DNA from: DASVWZ01 sp963715675
GTDB lineage: Bacteria > Acidobacteriota > Terriglobia > Terriglobales > Acidobacteriaceae
DNA: 64,000 nucleotides
Assembly (NCBI GenBank): GCA_963715675.1
Contig: OY970265.1
Location: 1,116,001 to 1,180,000, forward strand
Direction: 5' to 3'
Notes under the pieces: model-generated
Database searches by the model: none
What the model was told of the DNA's origin: nothing
Seen by the model: the letters and a program-made list of their open reading frames with translations, nothing else
Program-made: the position numbers and the translations under genes
Shown: in pieces, positions 1-9,752 of the stretch
Layout: each line of letters opens with the position of its first letter
Position numbering within the stretch: position 1 is the first letter of the stretch

Positions 1-1
1 G

Positions 2-586
2 CGCGGAGAGATCAGCGGAGAGCAGGCCCGGCAGGCGGTTCACGAGCTAACCCGCATTCCCGGCAAGCTGGAACATATCCTCACCCACGACCAAAGCTGC
101 GAAGACCTGGCGCGTGAGTACGGACGGGCGCAGGATTTTCTTTTTCTCGGACGCGGCATTCACTACCCAATCGCGCTGGAAGGCGCGCTCAAGCTGAAGG
201 AAATTTCCTACATCCACGCGGAAGGCTATCCGGCGGGCGAGATGAAGCACGGTCCGAATGCCCTGATTGACGAGAATCTGCCGGTGGTCATCATCGCGAC
301 CCGCGACATCAACGACCCGCTGTCCATGACGCGCTACGAAAAGACGATCTCCAACCTGAAGGAAGTCAAGGCGCGCTCCGGGCAGGTGATTGCGCTGGCG
401 ACCGAAGGCGATCAGGAAATCAAAGAAGCCGCCGACCGGGTGCTCTATATCCCGGCGGCGCCCGACGAATTGTCGCCGATTCTGGAGATTGTGCCCTTAC
501 AATTGCTCGCATATCATATCGCCGTCCGCCGAGGCTGCGACGTGGACCAGCCCCGGAATTTGGCCAAGTCGGTCACAGTGGAGTAG
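2..586 (+). CDS. glmS: Glutamine--fructose-6-phosphate aminotransferase, C-terminal part
   Basis: This is the 3' end of glmS; the window edge cuts off the N-terminal glutaminase and first sugar isomerase (SIS) domain. GlmS makes glucosamine-6-phosphate from fructose-6-phosphate and glutamine, the entry step to peptidoglycan and LPS amino sugars in the cytoplasm. The frame is open from base 2. It reads through GRGIHYPIALEGALKLKEIS and then the HAEGYPAGEMKHGP signature of the second SIS domain, and it ends with the family's typical tail (DVDQPRNLAKSVTVE). The partial length and the tail fit a normal GlmS C terminus. Nothing odd is seen in the visible part. Confidence 0.96.
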   Translation, partial: RGEISGEQARQAVHELTRIPGKLEHILTHDQSCEDLAREYGRAQDFLFLGRGIHYPIALEGALKLKEISYIHAEGYPAGEMKHGPNALIDENLPVVIIATRDINDPLSMTRYEKTISNLKEVKARSGQVIALATEGDQEIKEAADRVLYIPAAPDELSPILEIVPLQLLAYHIAVRRGCDVDQPRNLAKSVTVE

Positions 587-682
587 TTGGATACTCTGTG
601 GAGACGTACCTTAGCTACGTCTTCGTATGCTTGGCGCATGCTCTGAAGTGCCTCCTCGCGGTCATTCTGATCATCCAAATGA

Positions 683-1408
683 GTGATGGCCCAATTTCAG
701 ACCTACAAGTGCCGACTGGTGCGGTCGACGCCGCTTTCGGATCTGACCAAGCATCTCGAATTTGAGGCGCATGGCGTATCGCGCTTCGGTTTTGTTGCTG
801 GACAGTGGCTCTCGGTGAAGCACCAGCTGCCGGATGGCGAGGAACTCACGCGCGCCTATTCCATCGCATCAGTGCCGTCGGGGAACGGCCATTTTGCGTT
901 CTGTCTGAACCGCGTGCAGGACGGTATCATGTCAAACTTCCTTTGCGGCCTGAAGGAGGGGGAGGAGATTTCCTGCCAGGGGCCGTTTGGTGGCTTCATT
1001 CTGCATCCACCCATGCGCGACACGGTATTCATCGCCACGGGCACCGGGATTGCGCCCCTCCGTTCGATGCTCCTTTGGCTGCTGGCAGATGAAGAGCGAA
1101 GTCAGGGCAAACAACTTTGGCTGGTGTTTGGCAATCGCACTGAAAAGGATATCTACTACCATGACGAATTTCTGCGGCTTCTGGAAAGGCACCCCAATTT
1201 CTACTACCTGCCGACTCTGAGCCGCGGGAGTGCGGAGTGGACTGGCCTGCGCGGTTACGTGCAGGATCATGTGCGGGCAATCGTAGGTCAGCGCAAAGAC
1301 ATGCACGCATACATTTGCGGACTGAACAGGATGGTGAAGGCGAACCGCGACTTGCTGTACGCTCTGGGTTGGGACCGCAAGTCGATACTGTACGAGCGGT
1401 TCGATTAA
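683..1408 (+). CDS. Ferredoxin/flavodoxin--NAD(P)H reductase-like FAD oxidoreductase
   Basis: A 241-residue flavin reductase of the ferredoxin-NADP reductase superfamily, expected to move electrons between NAD(P)H and a small carrier in the cytoplasm. The N-terminal FAD-binding barrel ends in RAYSIAS (about residue 58), the RxYS motif that holds the flavin. The nucleotide domain follows with GTGIAPLRS (about residue 116) and the C-terminal CGLNRMVK stretch. The protein ends YERFD; an aromatic residue near the C terminus is common where it stacks on FAD. It may start at GTG 683 or ATG 686; no clear Shine-Dalgarno decides. The family is clear, but the redox partner cannot be read from the sequence. 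Confidence 0.85.
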   Translation: MMAQFQTYKCRLVRSTPLSDLTKHLEFEAHGVSRFGFVAGQWLSVKHQLPDGEELTRAYSIASVPSGNGHFAFCLNRVQDGIMSNFLCGLKEGEEISCQGPFGGFILHPPMRDTVFIATGTGIAPLRSMLLWLLADEERSQGKQLWLVFGNRTEKDIYYHDEFLRLLERHPNFYYLPTLSRGSAEWTGLRGYVQDHVRAIVGQRKDMHAYICGLNRMVKANRDLLYALGWDRKSILYERFD

Positions 1409-1441
1409 CCGTCCAAGCTGCGCAAAGCCACTTCCCCCCGG

Positions 1442-1450
1442 TGCTACAAT
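1442..1450 (+). promoter_or_regulatory. Extended -10 promoter element
   Basis: TGCTACAAT is an extended -10 box about 95 bases before the secreted-protein gene at 1544. The same nonamer lies ahead of argS at 44906-44914. No convincing -35 box is present. Confidence 0.35.
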
Positions 1451-1543
1451 TGAGCCGTCCTCTGACAACCCAGCACAACCTGGACCTAACCGGGCCCCTT
1501 CTCTGCTGGCCTTGCCAAATCTTACACAAGGAAGGAGATTTCA

Positions 1544-2326
1544 ATGAAAAAGTTGCTCACGTTTTTCCTTTTTGTCCCGGCCGTGCTGTTCGGCCAGAGT
1601 CCTTGGAATGGCACTTGGATGACCAAGCTAGACACGGCCCAACTGCCCAAGAAGCCCGAGGTATACTCTCTGCAGAACGGAACCTACAAGTGCGCGACCT
1701 GCGTGCCCGTCATTGAGATAAAAGCGGACGGGATGGACCAGGCCGTAACAGGGTCCCACTATTTCGACACTTCCAGCGTCAAGATTGTCGACTCTAACAC
1801 GCTGGAGATCACGAGCAAGAAAAATGGCAAGACCGTCTACTCGGAAACAGACACAGTTTCCTCGGACGGAAACACCTTGACGGAGAAATTCAAGGATCAG
1901 ACCTCCGGCAATCCCGAACCAGTTACCGGCGAGGAGACGTTGTCGCGAGTCAGCAAAGCCCCGGCGGGCTCGCACGCCGTCAGCGGATCCTGGCGTGCGG
2001 AGAAGCTCAGCAACATCTCCAACAATGGCCTCACCGTAACTTACCAAGCCACGGCGGATGGCTTGAAGATGTCAAGTCCCACCGGCCAGAGCTATGAGGC
2101 GAAGTTTGACGGTAAGGACTATCCGATGCAGGGAGACCCTGGTCACACCATGATTTCGCTGAAGCGGATCAACCCTAACACCATCGAAGAGACCGACAAA
2201 CGCGATGGCAAGGTCACGGGTGTCTTTCGCATGACGATTTCCAAAGATGGCAAATCCATCGACGCGGTCTTCGATGACAAAGAACGAAACACGAAGACCA
2301 GCTTCACCATGTACAAGCAGTCGTAA
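1544..2326 (+). CDS. Secreted two-domain protein of unknown function
   Basis: A 260-residue exported protein. A signal peptide (MKKLLTFFLFVPAVLFGQS) is followed at once by SPWNGTWM. A second, similar opening, VSGSWRAEKLSN, occurs near residue 147, so the mature protein looks like two related lipocalin-like beta domains of about 120 residues. The first half has the only cysteine pair (YKCATCVPV). A strong ribosome site, AAGGAAGGAG, precedes the ATG and a clear terminator follows the stop, so it is probably a single-gene unit. I do not recognise a named family; the fold is inferred from the GTW/GSW starts and beta-rich composition. Confidence 0.8.
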   Translation: MKKLLTFFLFVPAVLFGQSPWNGTWMTKLDTAQLPKKPEVYSLQNGTYKCATCVPVIEIKADGMDQAVTGSHYFDTSSVKIVDSNTLEITSKKNGKTVYSETDTVSSDGNTLTEKFKDQTSGNPEPVTGEETLSRVSKAPAGSHAVSGSWRAEKLSNISNNGLTVTYQATADGLKMSSPTGQSYEAKFDGKDYPMQGDPGHTMISLKRINPNTIEETDKRDGKVTGVFRMTISKDGKSIDAVFDDKERNTKTSFTMYKQS

Positions 2327-2333
2327 GCGTAAG

Positions 2334-2368
2334 ACGGCGCGGTTTTGCAGCCGCGCCGTTCTTTCTCA
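2334..2368 (+). terminator. Rho-independent terminator
   Basis: A perfect 9-bp stem (ACGGCGCGG / CCGCGCCGT) with an 8-base loop, followed by TCTTTCTC, begins 7 bases after the stop of the secreted-protein gene. Confidence 0.8.
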
Positions 2369-2405
2369 TTCCTCGCGGGCGTGCACCGCCAGCTCTCTGG
2401 CCGTT

Positions 2406-3455
2406 TTACGCTGGACTCGGAACGTCGCTCAGAATCAGTTCCTCTTGATCGATCGAACTGCGCGGCGGACTGCAGAGGATGGAACGCTCATCGCTGCCGG
2501 GCAGGGTCGGCCGTGGCGATTCGGCAATCGGTGCCGCCGGGGATTCGAGAATCGCCACGTACGCCGCCAGCCGCCCGATGTACAGGAAGTCGGCCACCGC
2601 AAAATAGAGCAGTGTCGCGAAAAGCATGCCCCCAAAGGCCACGGCTGCGGGAAGCACGCCAAGCAACGCCATCGCAAACATGGCCAAAAACGTGGCGATG
2701 GTGAACGCGCCAAGATGCGCCAGTCCAAACCAGGTGCCCACGGCACATACGGGGCCTAGCCGGGTGCGGTAGAAATCGATGGCTGCCAGGATCGCGCCAA
2801 AAGTATCTTCGCCGTCGGCAAGAACAAATAGAGTTGCCAGCGAAAGGAACCAGTTCATCACGCACCACGCTGCACAAACCAGCGTTGTGATACCGACGAA
2901 GATCAGAAACGACTCGCCGGGAGCGGCATTTTCGGCGGTTAGTTTTCTGGTTGCAATGAACGGCGCCAGGCAGGCCACCGCTGCCGCCAGAAAGGCGGCG
3001 ACGCGAAAGAAGTTCAGGCCGAACAAAGACCACACACTCCACGGCTGGTTTACGGTGACTGCCGCGGCTGGATTCAGCAAACGGAAATGCCCCAGCAGGG
3101 CTTTGATGGTCGCCGCACGGGCCAGTCCGGCCATAATGATCCATGCGGCTGCGAGAGACAATGCCAGAACAACGAACGTCTCGACGACCCGGACGCCGCT
3201 GCCATGAACAATATGGAGAACCGCCCGCAGAATCAGTGCCGGTTGCCGAGTTCTCAGCAGCAACAGGTCACCGCGCGTGACCGGCAGTGTGTCGAAATAC
3301 TCCGCAGAAGAAAACGCAAGGAGCACCCAGACCGCGGTCCCAAAGCTCCATCGCCAGGCAACTTCGGCCAGTCCGAATGCCGGCCGGCGGAACATCACGC
3401 TGAATCCATCGAGCGTCGGAGAGCGGCGTTCCATTGTGTGCTCAGGATAACTCAA
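2406..3455 (-). CDS. Polytopic membrane protein of unknown function
   Basis: About 349 residues with around six hydrophobic spans (for example near residues 35-52, 95-115, 147-170 and 235-275) and a hydrophilic tail. Transcribed on the same strand as leuS and starting 41 bases after the leuS stop, so it may be co-transcribed. The start may be ATG 3455 or the internal ATG 3434 (MERRSPTLDG). No catalytic motif is visible and I do not recognise the family. The location says only that it sits in the inner membrane. Confidence 0.75.
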   Translation of the reverse strand: MSYPEHTMERRSPTLDGFSVMFRRPAFGLAEVAWRWSFGTAVWVLLAFSSAEYFDTLPVTRGDLLLLRTRQPALILRAVLHIVHGSGVRVVETFVVLALSLAAAWIIMAGLARAATIKALLGHFRLLNPAAAVTVNQPWSVWSLFGLNFFRVAAFLAAAVACLAPFIATRKLTAENAAPGESFLIFVGITTLVCAAWCVMNWFLSLATLFVLADGEDTFGAILAAIDFYRTRLGPVCAVGTWFGLAHLGAFTIATFLAMFAMALLGVLPAAVAFGGMLFATLLYFAVADFLYIGRLAAYVAILESPAAPIAESPRPTLPGSDERSILCSPPRSSIDQEELILSDVPSPA

Positions 3456-3496
3456 GCGGACAGGCAGAAGACATGGAAACGCAGCAAGCTGCGTCT

Positions 3497-6049
3497 CTAC
3501 GGCCGCACTACGATATTGACCAGCTTTTTCGGTACGACAATCTTCTTGACAATCTGCCTGCCGGCGATTGCAGCGGCAATCTTCTCATCCGACAATGCGG
3601 CTTCGAGGATTTGGTCTTGGGTAGCGCCGGCCGGCACGACCACCACATTTCGCAGCTTGCCGTTGATCTGTACCGGAATTTCGATTTCCTCTTCCTTGGC
3701 CAGTTCCGGGTCATACTTGGGCCACGCCGCGCGCAAGAGGTTGCTCTTCTCGCCTAGCATTGCCCACAGTTCGTGCGCCAGGTAGGGAGCAAAGGGTGCG
3801 AGCAAAAGCACAAGATCGCGCTGCACATCGGCAAGCAAGGTTGCCGGCACCGCACCTTGAGTGATGGCCGGCTCCTGATCGTAGAGCAAGTTGACCAGCT
3901 CCATGATTGCGGCGATGGAGGTGTTGAAGTGCCAGCGGCCCTGGAAGTCTTCGGTGACCCGTCGGATCGTCTGATGAAGCTTGCGTTGGACGGCCCGGGC
4001 TTCGGGCGGCAGAGACGCTGCAATCAAGGTCTCTCCAGGTTGGCTGTGGGCATTCCTCGCGACGAAACGGTACACCCGCGCCAAGAACCGCTCCACTCCG
4101 GCTACTCCCTCGTCCTGCCAATCGAGTTCGCGGTCCGGAGCAGTAGCGAACAACGTGTAAAGCCGGGTACTATCCGCGCCGTAACGAGCCACCATCTCGT
4201 CAGGGGAAACGACGTTGCCCAGACTCTTGGACATCTTCGCCCCACCCTTGATGATCATGCCCTGGGTGAACAATCGCTCGGCGGGTTCGTCATTCCTGAC
4301 CAGCCCCATGTCGCGCATGAACTTGGTCCAGAAACGTGAATAGATGAGATGCAAAATGGCGTGTTCGACCCCGCCGATGTATTGGTCGATGGGAAACCAG
4401 TAATTCGCCGTGGCAGGATCGAACGGAGCTTGATCGTTGCGCGCATCGGTGTAGCGGTAGAAATACCAGGACGAATCGACGAAAGTATCCATCGTGTCGG
4501 TCTCGCGCCGCGCCGGGCCGCCGCATCTCGGACAGGTCGCGTTGACGAACTCCGGCACCCGGCTCAACGGAGAACCGCCCGACAGAGTAATGTCCGCATT
4601 CTCCGGCAGGATCACCGGCAAGTCCGTCTCCGGCACGGGAACGATGCCGTCTTTCTCGCAATAGAGCATGGGGATGGGCGTTCCCCAATATCGTTGGCGA
4701 GAAATGCCCCAGTCCTTCAAACGGTACGTGACGGTCGCCTTGCCGAAGCCCTGTTTTTCGGCGAAAGCGGACATTTGTTCAATCGCCTCTTCGCATCCCA
4801 GGTGGTTGAATGGACCGGAGTTCACCAGCGTTCCCTGCAAAGTTGTGAAGGGCAGCAAGGGCTCGACCACGGTTTCCTCGGGATCGACCGGACGGGGGAC
4901 GATCACGATGCGAATCTTGAGCCCGTATTTCTTTGCGAACTCATAGTCCCGGTCGTCATGTGCCGGCACACTCATGATCGCGCCCGTGCCGTAGTCGGTC
5001 AGGATGTAGTTCGCTATCCAGATCGGAATTTTCTCGGCGTTGTAGGGATTGATGGCGTAGCGTCCGGTATTGACGCCATGCTTCTCGATCAAGCCAATGT
5101 CACCGGCTTCCTTGGCTTTGCGTTGCTCGGCGATCAACTGGTTGACTTGATCGCGGAGACCGGCATCGTTCGCGGTGAAATCCGCGACCAGCGCATGCTC
5201 GGGCGCGAGCTGCACCGAAGTCGCGCCATAGATGGTGTCGACTCGCGTGGTAAAAACCGTGATCGTCGAGCCCGCCGGCCCGACCGGGCCATCAAGCTTG
5301 AAATGCACCAGTGCGCCTTCGCTGCGGCCAATCCAGTTACGCTGCATGGTGCGCACTTTTTCCGGCCAGTGATCGAGTTTCCCCAGATCGCGCAACAGTT
5401 CTTCGGCATATTGCGTGATGCGTAGAAACCACTGCTCGAGGTCGCGCTGCTCAACTACCGTGTCCTCGTGCCGCCAGCATCGTCCGGCCACCACCTGCTC
5501 ATTGGCGAGCACGGTCGCGCACTTCGGACACCAGTTGACCCGGCTCTTCTTGCGGTAGGCCAAGCCCTTCTCGTAGAGTTTCAGAAAAAACCACTGGTTC
5601 CAGCGATAGTATTCGGGCAAACACGTGGTGACTTCGCGAGACCAGTCGTAGGCGAAGCCGAGCCGCTTCATCTGGACCTTCATGTTCGCGATGTTGCGAA
5701 GCGTCCACTCGCGGGGTGGCGTGCGATTCGAAATGGCGGCATTTTCCGCAGGCAGGCCGAACGAATCCCACCCCATGGGATGAAGCACGTTGTAGCCGTT
5801 CATCCACATGTAGCGGGCCAGCGCATCGCCAATCGAGTAGTTGCGCACGTGTCCCATGTGCAGCACGCCGGAAGGATAGGGCAACATTTCCAGCACGTAG
5901 TATTTTGGCTGGGTTGAATTCCGCTCGGCGGCGTAGAGAGTAGGATCGCTTTGCCAGCGCTCAGACCATTGGGTCTCGATGCGCTGCGCGTCGTAGCGGT
6001 CGTCCGCGCGCGCGTCGCGGGTCACAGGTGTGTTCTCGTCTTGCGGCAT
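3497..6049 (-). CDS. leuS: Leucine--tRNA ligase
   Basis: An 850-residue class I aminoacyl-tRNA synthetase that charges tRNA-Leu, of usual bacterial length. The HIGH-type motif is in PYPSGVLHMGHVRNYS (about residues 57-72). The CP1 editing insert follows (VFTTRVDTIYGATSV, then VPAHDDRDYEFA). The KMSKS loop is GGAKMSKSLGNVVSP (about residue 605), and a C-terminal anticodon-binding region ends the protein. Cys pairs (CPKCATV; CPRCGGPARRE) suggest zinc sites as in many bacterial LeuRS. The frame is intact and the gene likely leads a two-gene transcript with the membrane protein at 2406-3455. Confidence 0.98.
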   Translation of the reverse strand: MPQDENTPVTRDARADDRYDAQRIETQWSERWQSDPTLYAAERNSTQPKYYVLEMLPYPSGVLHMGHVRNYSIGDALARYMWMNGYNVLHPMGWDSFGLPAENAAISNRTPPREWTLRNIANMKVQMKRLGFAYDWSREVTTCLPEYYRWNQWFFLKLYEKGLAYRKKSRVNWCPKCATVLANEQVVAGRCWRHEDTVVEQRDLEQWFLRITQYAEELLRDLGKLDHWPEKVRTMQRNWIGRSEGALVHFKLDGPVGPAGSTITVFTTRVDTIYGATSVQLAPEHALVADFTANDAGLRDQVNQLIAEQRKAKEAGDIGLIEKHGVNTGRYAINPYNAEKIPIWIANYILTDYGTGAIMSVPAHDDRDYEFAKKYGLKIRIVIVPRPVDPEETVVEPLLPFTTLQGTLVNSGPFNHLGCEEAIEQMSAFAEKQGFGKATVTYRLKDWGISRQRYWGTPIPMLYCEKDGIVPVPETDLPVILPENADITLSGGSPLSRVPEFVNATCPRCGGPARRETDTMDTFVDSSWYFYRYTDARNDQAPFDPATANYWFPIDQYIGGVEHAILHLIYSRFWTKFMRDMGLVRNDEPAERLFTQGMIIKGGAKMSKSLGNVVSPDEMVARYGADSTRLYTLFATAPDRELDWQDEGVAGVERFLARVYRFVARNAHSQPGETLIAASLPPEARAVQRKLHQTIRRVTEDFQGRWHFNTSIAAIMELVNLLYDQEPAITQGAVPATLLADVQRDLVLLLAPFAPYLAHELWAMLGEKSNLLRAAWPKYDPELAKEEEIEIPVQINGKLRNVVVVPAGATQDQILEAALSDEKIAAAIAGRQIVKKIVVPKKLVNIVVRP

Positions 6050-6144
6050 AAGGAAAATCTAGCTTCAGCGTGATCCTAGATTCTACAACGAGATACCGTA
6101 GAGACGTTGAAGCGACGTCCCCGAGATTTTCCTTGTGGAGAGAC

Positions 6145-7131
6145 TCAATTCATGGTGATGACGGCGCGGAAGCGCACTTTGCCTTCGGACACTCGATCGT
6201 AGGCTTTGACGATGTCGTCGAGCTTGTAGGTTTCGGCAACCACCTTTACTTTGCCCTTGGCTACGAAGTCCAGCGCCTCGTAGAGATACTCCGGACCGTT
6301 CTGGCTTGACCCAATCAAACTCACGCGGCCCAGCATCATGCCCATGTTGAATCCCAGCGTTTCGTTCGACGCACCCATCACCACCACACGGCCATAGGGG
6401 CGCATCCCCTTCGCAGCCTCAGCCGTCGCGCCCCAGGAATTCGAGGTCGCCAGCAACACATCGGTCCCGCCCGCAGCCAGCAGACTCTCGCCATCTTTGA
6501 AAATGTCGTCCGCGCCGAGATCGCGGATCATCTTCTCTTTGTCTTTCGACTGCGTCACTGCGACGGTCTCAAACCCCGACGCCTTGGAATATTGCAGTGC
6601 CAAATGACCCAGGCCGCCGATGCCAACGACCGCGACCCGCTCGTGCGGCTTTGGGTCGGCGAGGCGCAACCCACTCCACACCGTGTAGCCGGCGCAAAAA
6701 ATGGGTGCAGCCTGTTCGTAGCTGAGCGCGTCCGGGATCAGCATGGTGGCATCAGCATAGGCCAGCATGTACTCCGCGTGGCTGCCCTGTAGTCCGATGC
6801 CAGTGTTGATTGCGTTCTGGCACAGTTCCTTCTTGCCCCGCAGACACCACTCGCAGCGCCCGCAGCCCTTCTGTACCCAGCCTACTCCCACCCGATCCCC
6901 GATCTTGCGCGAGGTCACGCTGGCTCCCACTTCAACAATCTCGCCCACGGGTTCGTGGCCGAGCACGCGAGGAAACTCGGTCGGAATCATGCCATGGGTG
7001 ATGTGTACGTCCGTATAACAAAGCCCGCTGGCGTGAATCTTGATGACCACCTGGCCCGGACCCGCCTTCGGTGTGGCCCAGTTCTTCACTTCCCACTTGC
7101 CATTGATTGCAGGGACAACTGCAGCTTTCAT
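6145..7131 (-). CDS. Zinc-dependent alcohol dehydrogenase (AdhP-like)
   Basis: A 328-residue medium-chain dehydrogenase that should oxidise or reduce an alcohol/aldehyde with NAD(P). I chose ATG 7131 (MKAAVVPAING) because the open frame upstream of it has no family similarity. The catalytic-zinc ligands sit in SGLCYTDVH and GHEPVGEIVEVG. The structural zinc site is CGRCEWCLRGKKELC. The Rossmann motif is VVGIGGLGHLALQY. The CHTD seen in close relatives such as E. coli AdhP is CYTD here, so the second residue of that loop differs. It is divergent from aroF across a 233-bp gap; the substrate cannot be told. Confidence 0.92.
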   Translation of the reverse strand: MKAAVVPAINGKWEVKNWATPKAGPGQVVIKIHASGLCYTDVHITHGMIPTEFPRVLGHEPVGEIVEVGASVTSRKIGDRVGVGWVQKGCGRCEWCLRGKKELCQNAINTGIGLQGSHAEYMLAYADATMLIPDALSYEQAAPIFCAGYTVWSGLRLADPKPHERVAVVGIGGLGHLALQYSKASGFETVAVTQSKDKEKMIRDLGADDIFKDGESLLAAGGTDVLLATSNSWGATAEAAKGMRPYGRVVVMGASNETLGFNMGMMLGRVSLIGSSQNGPEYLYEALDFVAKGKVKVVAETYKLDDIVKAYDRVSEGKVRFRAVITMN

Positions 7132-7364
7132 GAATCGACTCCAGAAAACAGGATTGAACAAATTCCGAAGTTTAAGAGATGAATGCCGCAGGTTTCGGAT
7201 GCGGTAAATTTCCGTAGAGAGGTAGCTAGCTGGGGCCCGCCAGTTGCATCTCCTGGCCACAGAAGAGCAGTGCCGGTAGGATCTCGCCGTGGAAGGGGTG
7301 ACTTCCGTCCGGTTTGCCGTGCAGGCGCATGCAACGATAAACTTAAAGTTTTCGAGGTGGGAAC

Positions 7365-8459
7365 ATGCTTGTCGTCATGCAGGCGCACGCCACCGAAGAG
7401 CAGGTGCGTGCGGTTTGTCAGAAAATTGAGTCCCTGGGCTATCGCGCGCACTCCATCCCCGGCGCGGAGCGCACCGCGATCGGCATAACCGGGAACCAGG
7501 GCGAAGTCGAGCCCGGCACCCTGGAAGAGATGTCGGGCGTGGCGGAAGTCATCCGGGTTACCAAGCCCTACAAACTGGTCAGCCGCGACATCAAGGAAGA
7601 CAACACCGTGATTCGCTTTGCCGGAAGCAATGCAACCATCGGTGGACGCGATCTGGCAGTGTTTGCCGGACCGTGCGCGATTGAAAACCGCGAGCAGGCG
7701 TTCGCGGTGGCGGAGCGAGTGAGCCACGCGGGCGCCCAGTTCTTTCGCGGCGGCGCGTACAAGCCGCGCACCTCGCCCTATTCGTTCCAGGGTCTGGGTG
7801 AAGAAGGCTTGCAGATTATGGCCGAGATTCGCGATCAGTATGGGATGAGGATCGTCACCGAGGCCATCGATCACGACTCTCTTGACCTGGTGGAGAAATA
7901 CGCGGATGTGATCCAGATTGGCGCCCGCAACATGCAGAATTTTTCGCTGCTGAAACGCGCGGGGCGGACAACGAAGCCGGTGCTGATCAAGCGCGGGATG
8001 TCGGCCACGCTGGACGATCTATTAATGGCGGCCGAATACGTGATGAGCGAAGGTAACTACAACGTGATTCTCTGCGAGCGCGGCATCCGCACTTTTGCGG
8101 ATCATACTCGCAACACGCTTGACCTGAGCATCGTGCCGGCCGTACAGCGGCTCAGCCATTTGCCGATCATCGTGGACCCGAGTCACGGTACGGGCAAGCG
8201 GAACAAAGTCACGCCGCTCTCCCGAGCCGCAGTCGCGGTCGGAGCGGACGGCTTGATCGTGGAAGTTCATCCTCAGCCCGACAAAGCTCTGTCCGATGGC
8301 ATGCAATCGCTGTACCCTGATCAGTTCGATGAATTGATGGACCAGGTGCGGCAGATCGCTGCGGTGGTGGGAAGGACAGTTGCGGCGGGCCGCAGGGGCA
8401 CGATTCCGTCTCAACCCGGTTCGACGCCATTGACCCGGCCGACTGCCTCACTCACTTGA
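7365..8459 (+). CDS. aroF: 3-deoxy-7-phosphoheptulonate synthase, type I-beta
   Basis: A 364-residue DAHP synthase that condenses phosphoenolpyruvate and erythrose-4-phosphate, the first step of the shikimate pathway. Residues 1-70 are the ferredoxin-like regulatory domain typical of this subclass (MLVVMQAHATEEQV). The catalytic barrel follows, with FAGPCAIENREQ, FRGGAYKPRTSPYSFQG, QIGARNMQNFSLL, LIKRGM, CERGIRTF and VDPSHGTGKR. All substrate and metal motifs are present. A ribosome site (GAGGTGGGAA) precedes ATG 7365. The stop overlaps the TTG start of the next gene, so the two are probably translationally coupled. Confidence 0.97.
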   Translation: MLVVMQAHATEEQVRAVCQKIESLGYRAHSIPGAERTAIGITGNQGEVEPGTLEEMSGVAEVIRVTKPYKLVSRDIKEDNTVIRFAGSNATIGGRDLAVFAGPCAIENREQAFAVAERVSHAGAQFFRGGAYKPRTSPYSFQGLGEEGLQIMAEIRDQYGMRIVTEAIDHDSLDLVEKYADVIQIGARNMQNFSLLKRAGRTTKPVLIKRGMSATLDDLLMAAEYVMSEGNYNVILCERGIRTFADHTRNTLDLSIVPAVQRLSHLPIIVDPSHGTGKRNKVTPLSRAAVAVGADGLIVEVHPQPDKALSDGMQSLYPDQFDELMDQVRQIAAVVGRTVAAGRRGTIPSQPGSTPLTRPTASLT

Positions 8460-9616
8460 AAAAGTTCCTTCTTATCGCGGTTCTGGCACCGGTCCTGGCC
8501 GGTCTGGGCTGGTGGTACGTCCAGGAACGCCGGTTGCCAAGTTACGGGCCGGCCTATCGCGAATACGCTTACATTACCAACGGCAAGAGCAACACGGTCA
8601 GTGTGATCGATTTGCGCACCTTCCAAATCGCCCGAACGATCAAAGTCGGCAGCGAGCCAACTGGCGTCGCCGCCAATGGCAAGAAGAACGAGATCTACGT
8701 TGTCAATGCCGGCTCGAACAACGTCAGCGTGATCGACGCCGAGAGGAACGCGGTTGTCGCGGTCATCGGCGTGCATGGCCGGCCCTATTTCATCGACGTG
8801 TCCGCCGACGGCAAGCGGGCCTATGTCGCCAACTCCGGCTCCAACAATGTTTCGGTGATCGATCTCGAGAGACGAATCCTGATGGCCAACATCCGCGCCG
8901 GTGTCTCGCCCGGCCTGGCACGGGTTTCCCCCGACGGGGAAACGGTTGTGGTGAGCAATCGTGGCGACAATTCGGTTTCGGAAATTGATGCCCAGCACCT
9001 GGCCGTTCGCGCCACCATTCCGGTGTGCCAGTCGCCCGAGGACATAGCGATCCTTCCCGACAACAGCAAAGCCTTCGTTGCCTGTTCGGGCTCGGCGCAA
9101 GTGGCGGCCATCGATCTGAAAACCGGCAAACTATTGGCATTGCTCGATGTCGGCAAGACTCCCGTGAACCTGGCGTTGAAACCCGACGGAGGGGAATTGA
9201 TGGTCAGCAACTTCGATTCGAACAGTATTTCGATTATCGAGACCACCACCAACGAGGTGAGCGGAAGCTCTCTGATCGGGACCCAGCCATCGCGGGGCGT
9301 GGTCACTGCGGACAATTCGCGGTTCTACGTAAGTAATTTCGGCTCCAACACGGTTTCCGTTTACGACATTGATATCGGGAAGATGATTGCTACGTTGCCG
9401 GTGGGCAGTCAACCCGATGCACTGGCGCTTACGCAAAGCCAGAATTACTTGCTGGTGCTCGATTCCCAGTCCGGGGACGTTACCGTGATTCAGAAGCGCA
9501 CCCCGAAGAAAAAGTTCGAGCCCGGAGAATACTCGCTCCTGACCATGATTCCCCTGGGTATTCAGCCCAACAACATTGTGATCAAGTCGTTTGTGCTGAC
9601 CAAACCAGGGCCCTAA
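8456..9616 (+). CDS. YVTN-family beta-propeller protein
   Basis: A 386-residue exported or membrane-anchored protein. TTG at 8456 overlaps the aroF TGA and gives MKKFLLIAVLAPVLAGLGWW, a good signal or anchor sequence, so it is the likely start. About seven blades of roughly 42 residues follow, each with a YVxNxGSNxVSVID-type core (for example near residues 48, 88, 130 and 290). These proteins are often surface or periplasmic scaffolds; some bind substrates or partners, but no active site is visible. Coupling to aroF is positional; I see no functional reason for it. Confidence 0.9.
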   Translation: MKKFLLIAVLAPVLAGLGWWYVQERRLPSYGPAYREYAYITNGKSNTVSVIDLRTFQIARTIKVGSEPTGVAANGKKNEIYVVNAGSNNVSVIDAERNAVVAVIGVHGRPYFIDVSADGKRAYVANSGSNNVSVIDLERRILMANIRAGVSPGLARVSPDGETVVVSNRGDNSVSEIDAQHLAVRATIPVCQSPEDIAILPDNSKAFVACSGSAQVAAIDLKTGKLLALLDVGKTPVNLALKPDGGELMVSNFDSNSISIIETTTNEVSGSSLIGTQPSRGVVTADNSRFYVSNFGSNTVSVYDIDIGKMIATLPVGSQPDALALTQSQNYLLVLDSQSGDVTVIQKRTPKKKFEPGEYSLLTMIPLGIQPNNIVIKSFVLTKPGP

Positions 9617-9752
9617 ACTCCATAGAGTTGCCCCGGGATCTCGTGCCTAGGGTTGGTTGCGGGCAGACCATTCTTCGCCTAGCCCCATGACTCGCGACCG
9701 CCTATTGACTTCGTGCGGACTTTGAGCGTTAAATGTTTTACGGAGTAGGCGT

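Noticed and set aside
4349..5425. A 358-codon open frame on the plus strand
   Set aside because: Antisense to leuS; no recognisable domain.
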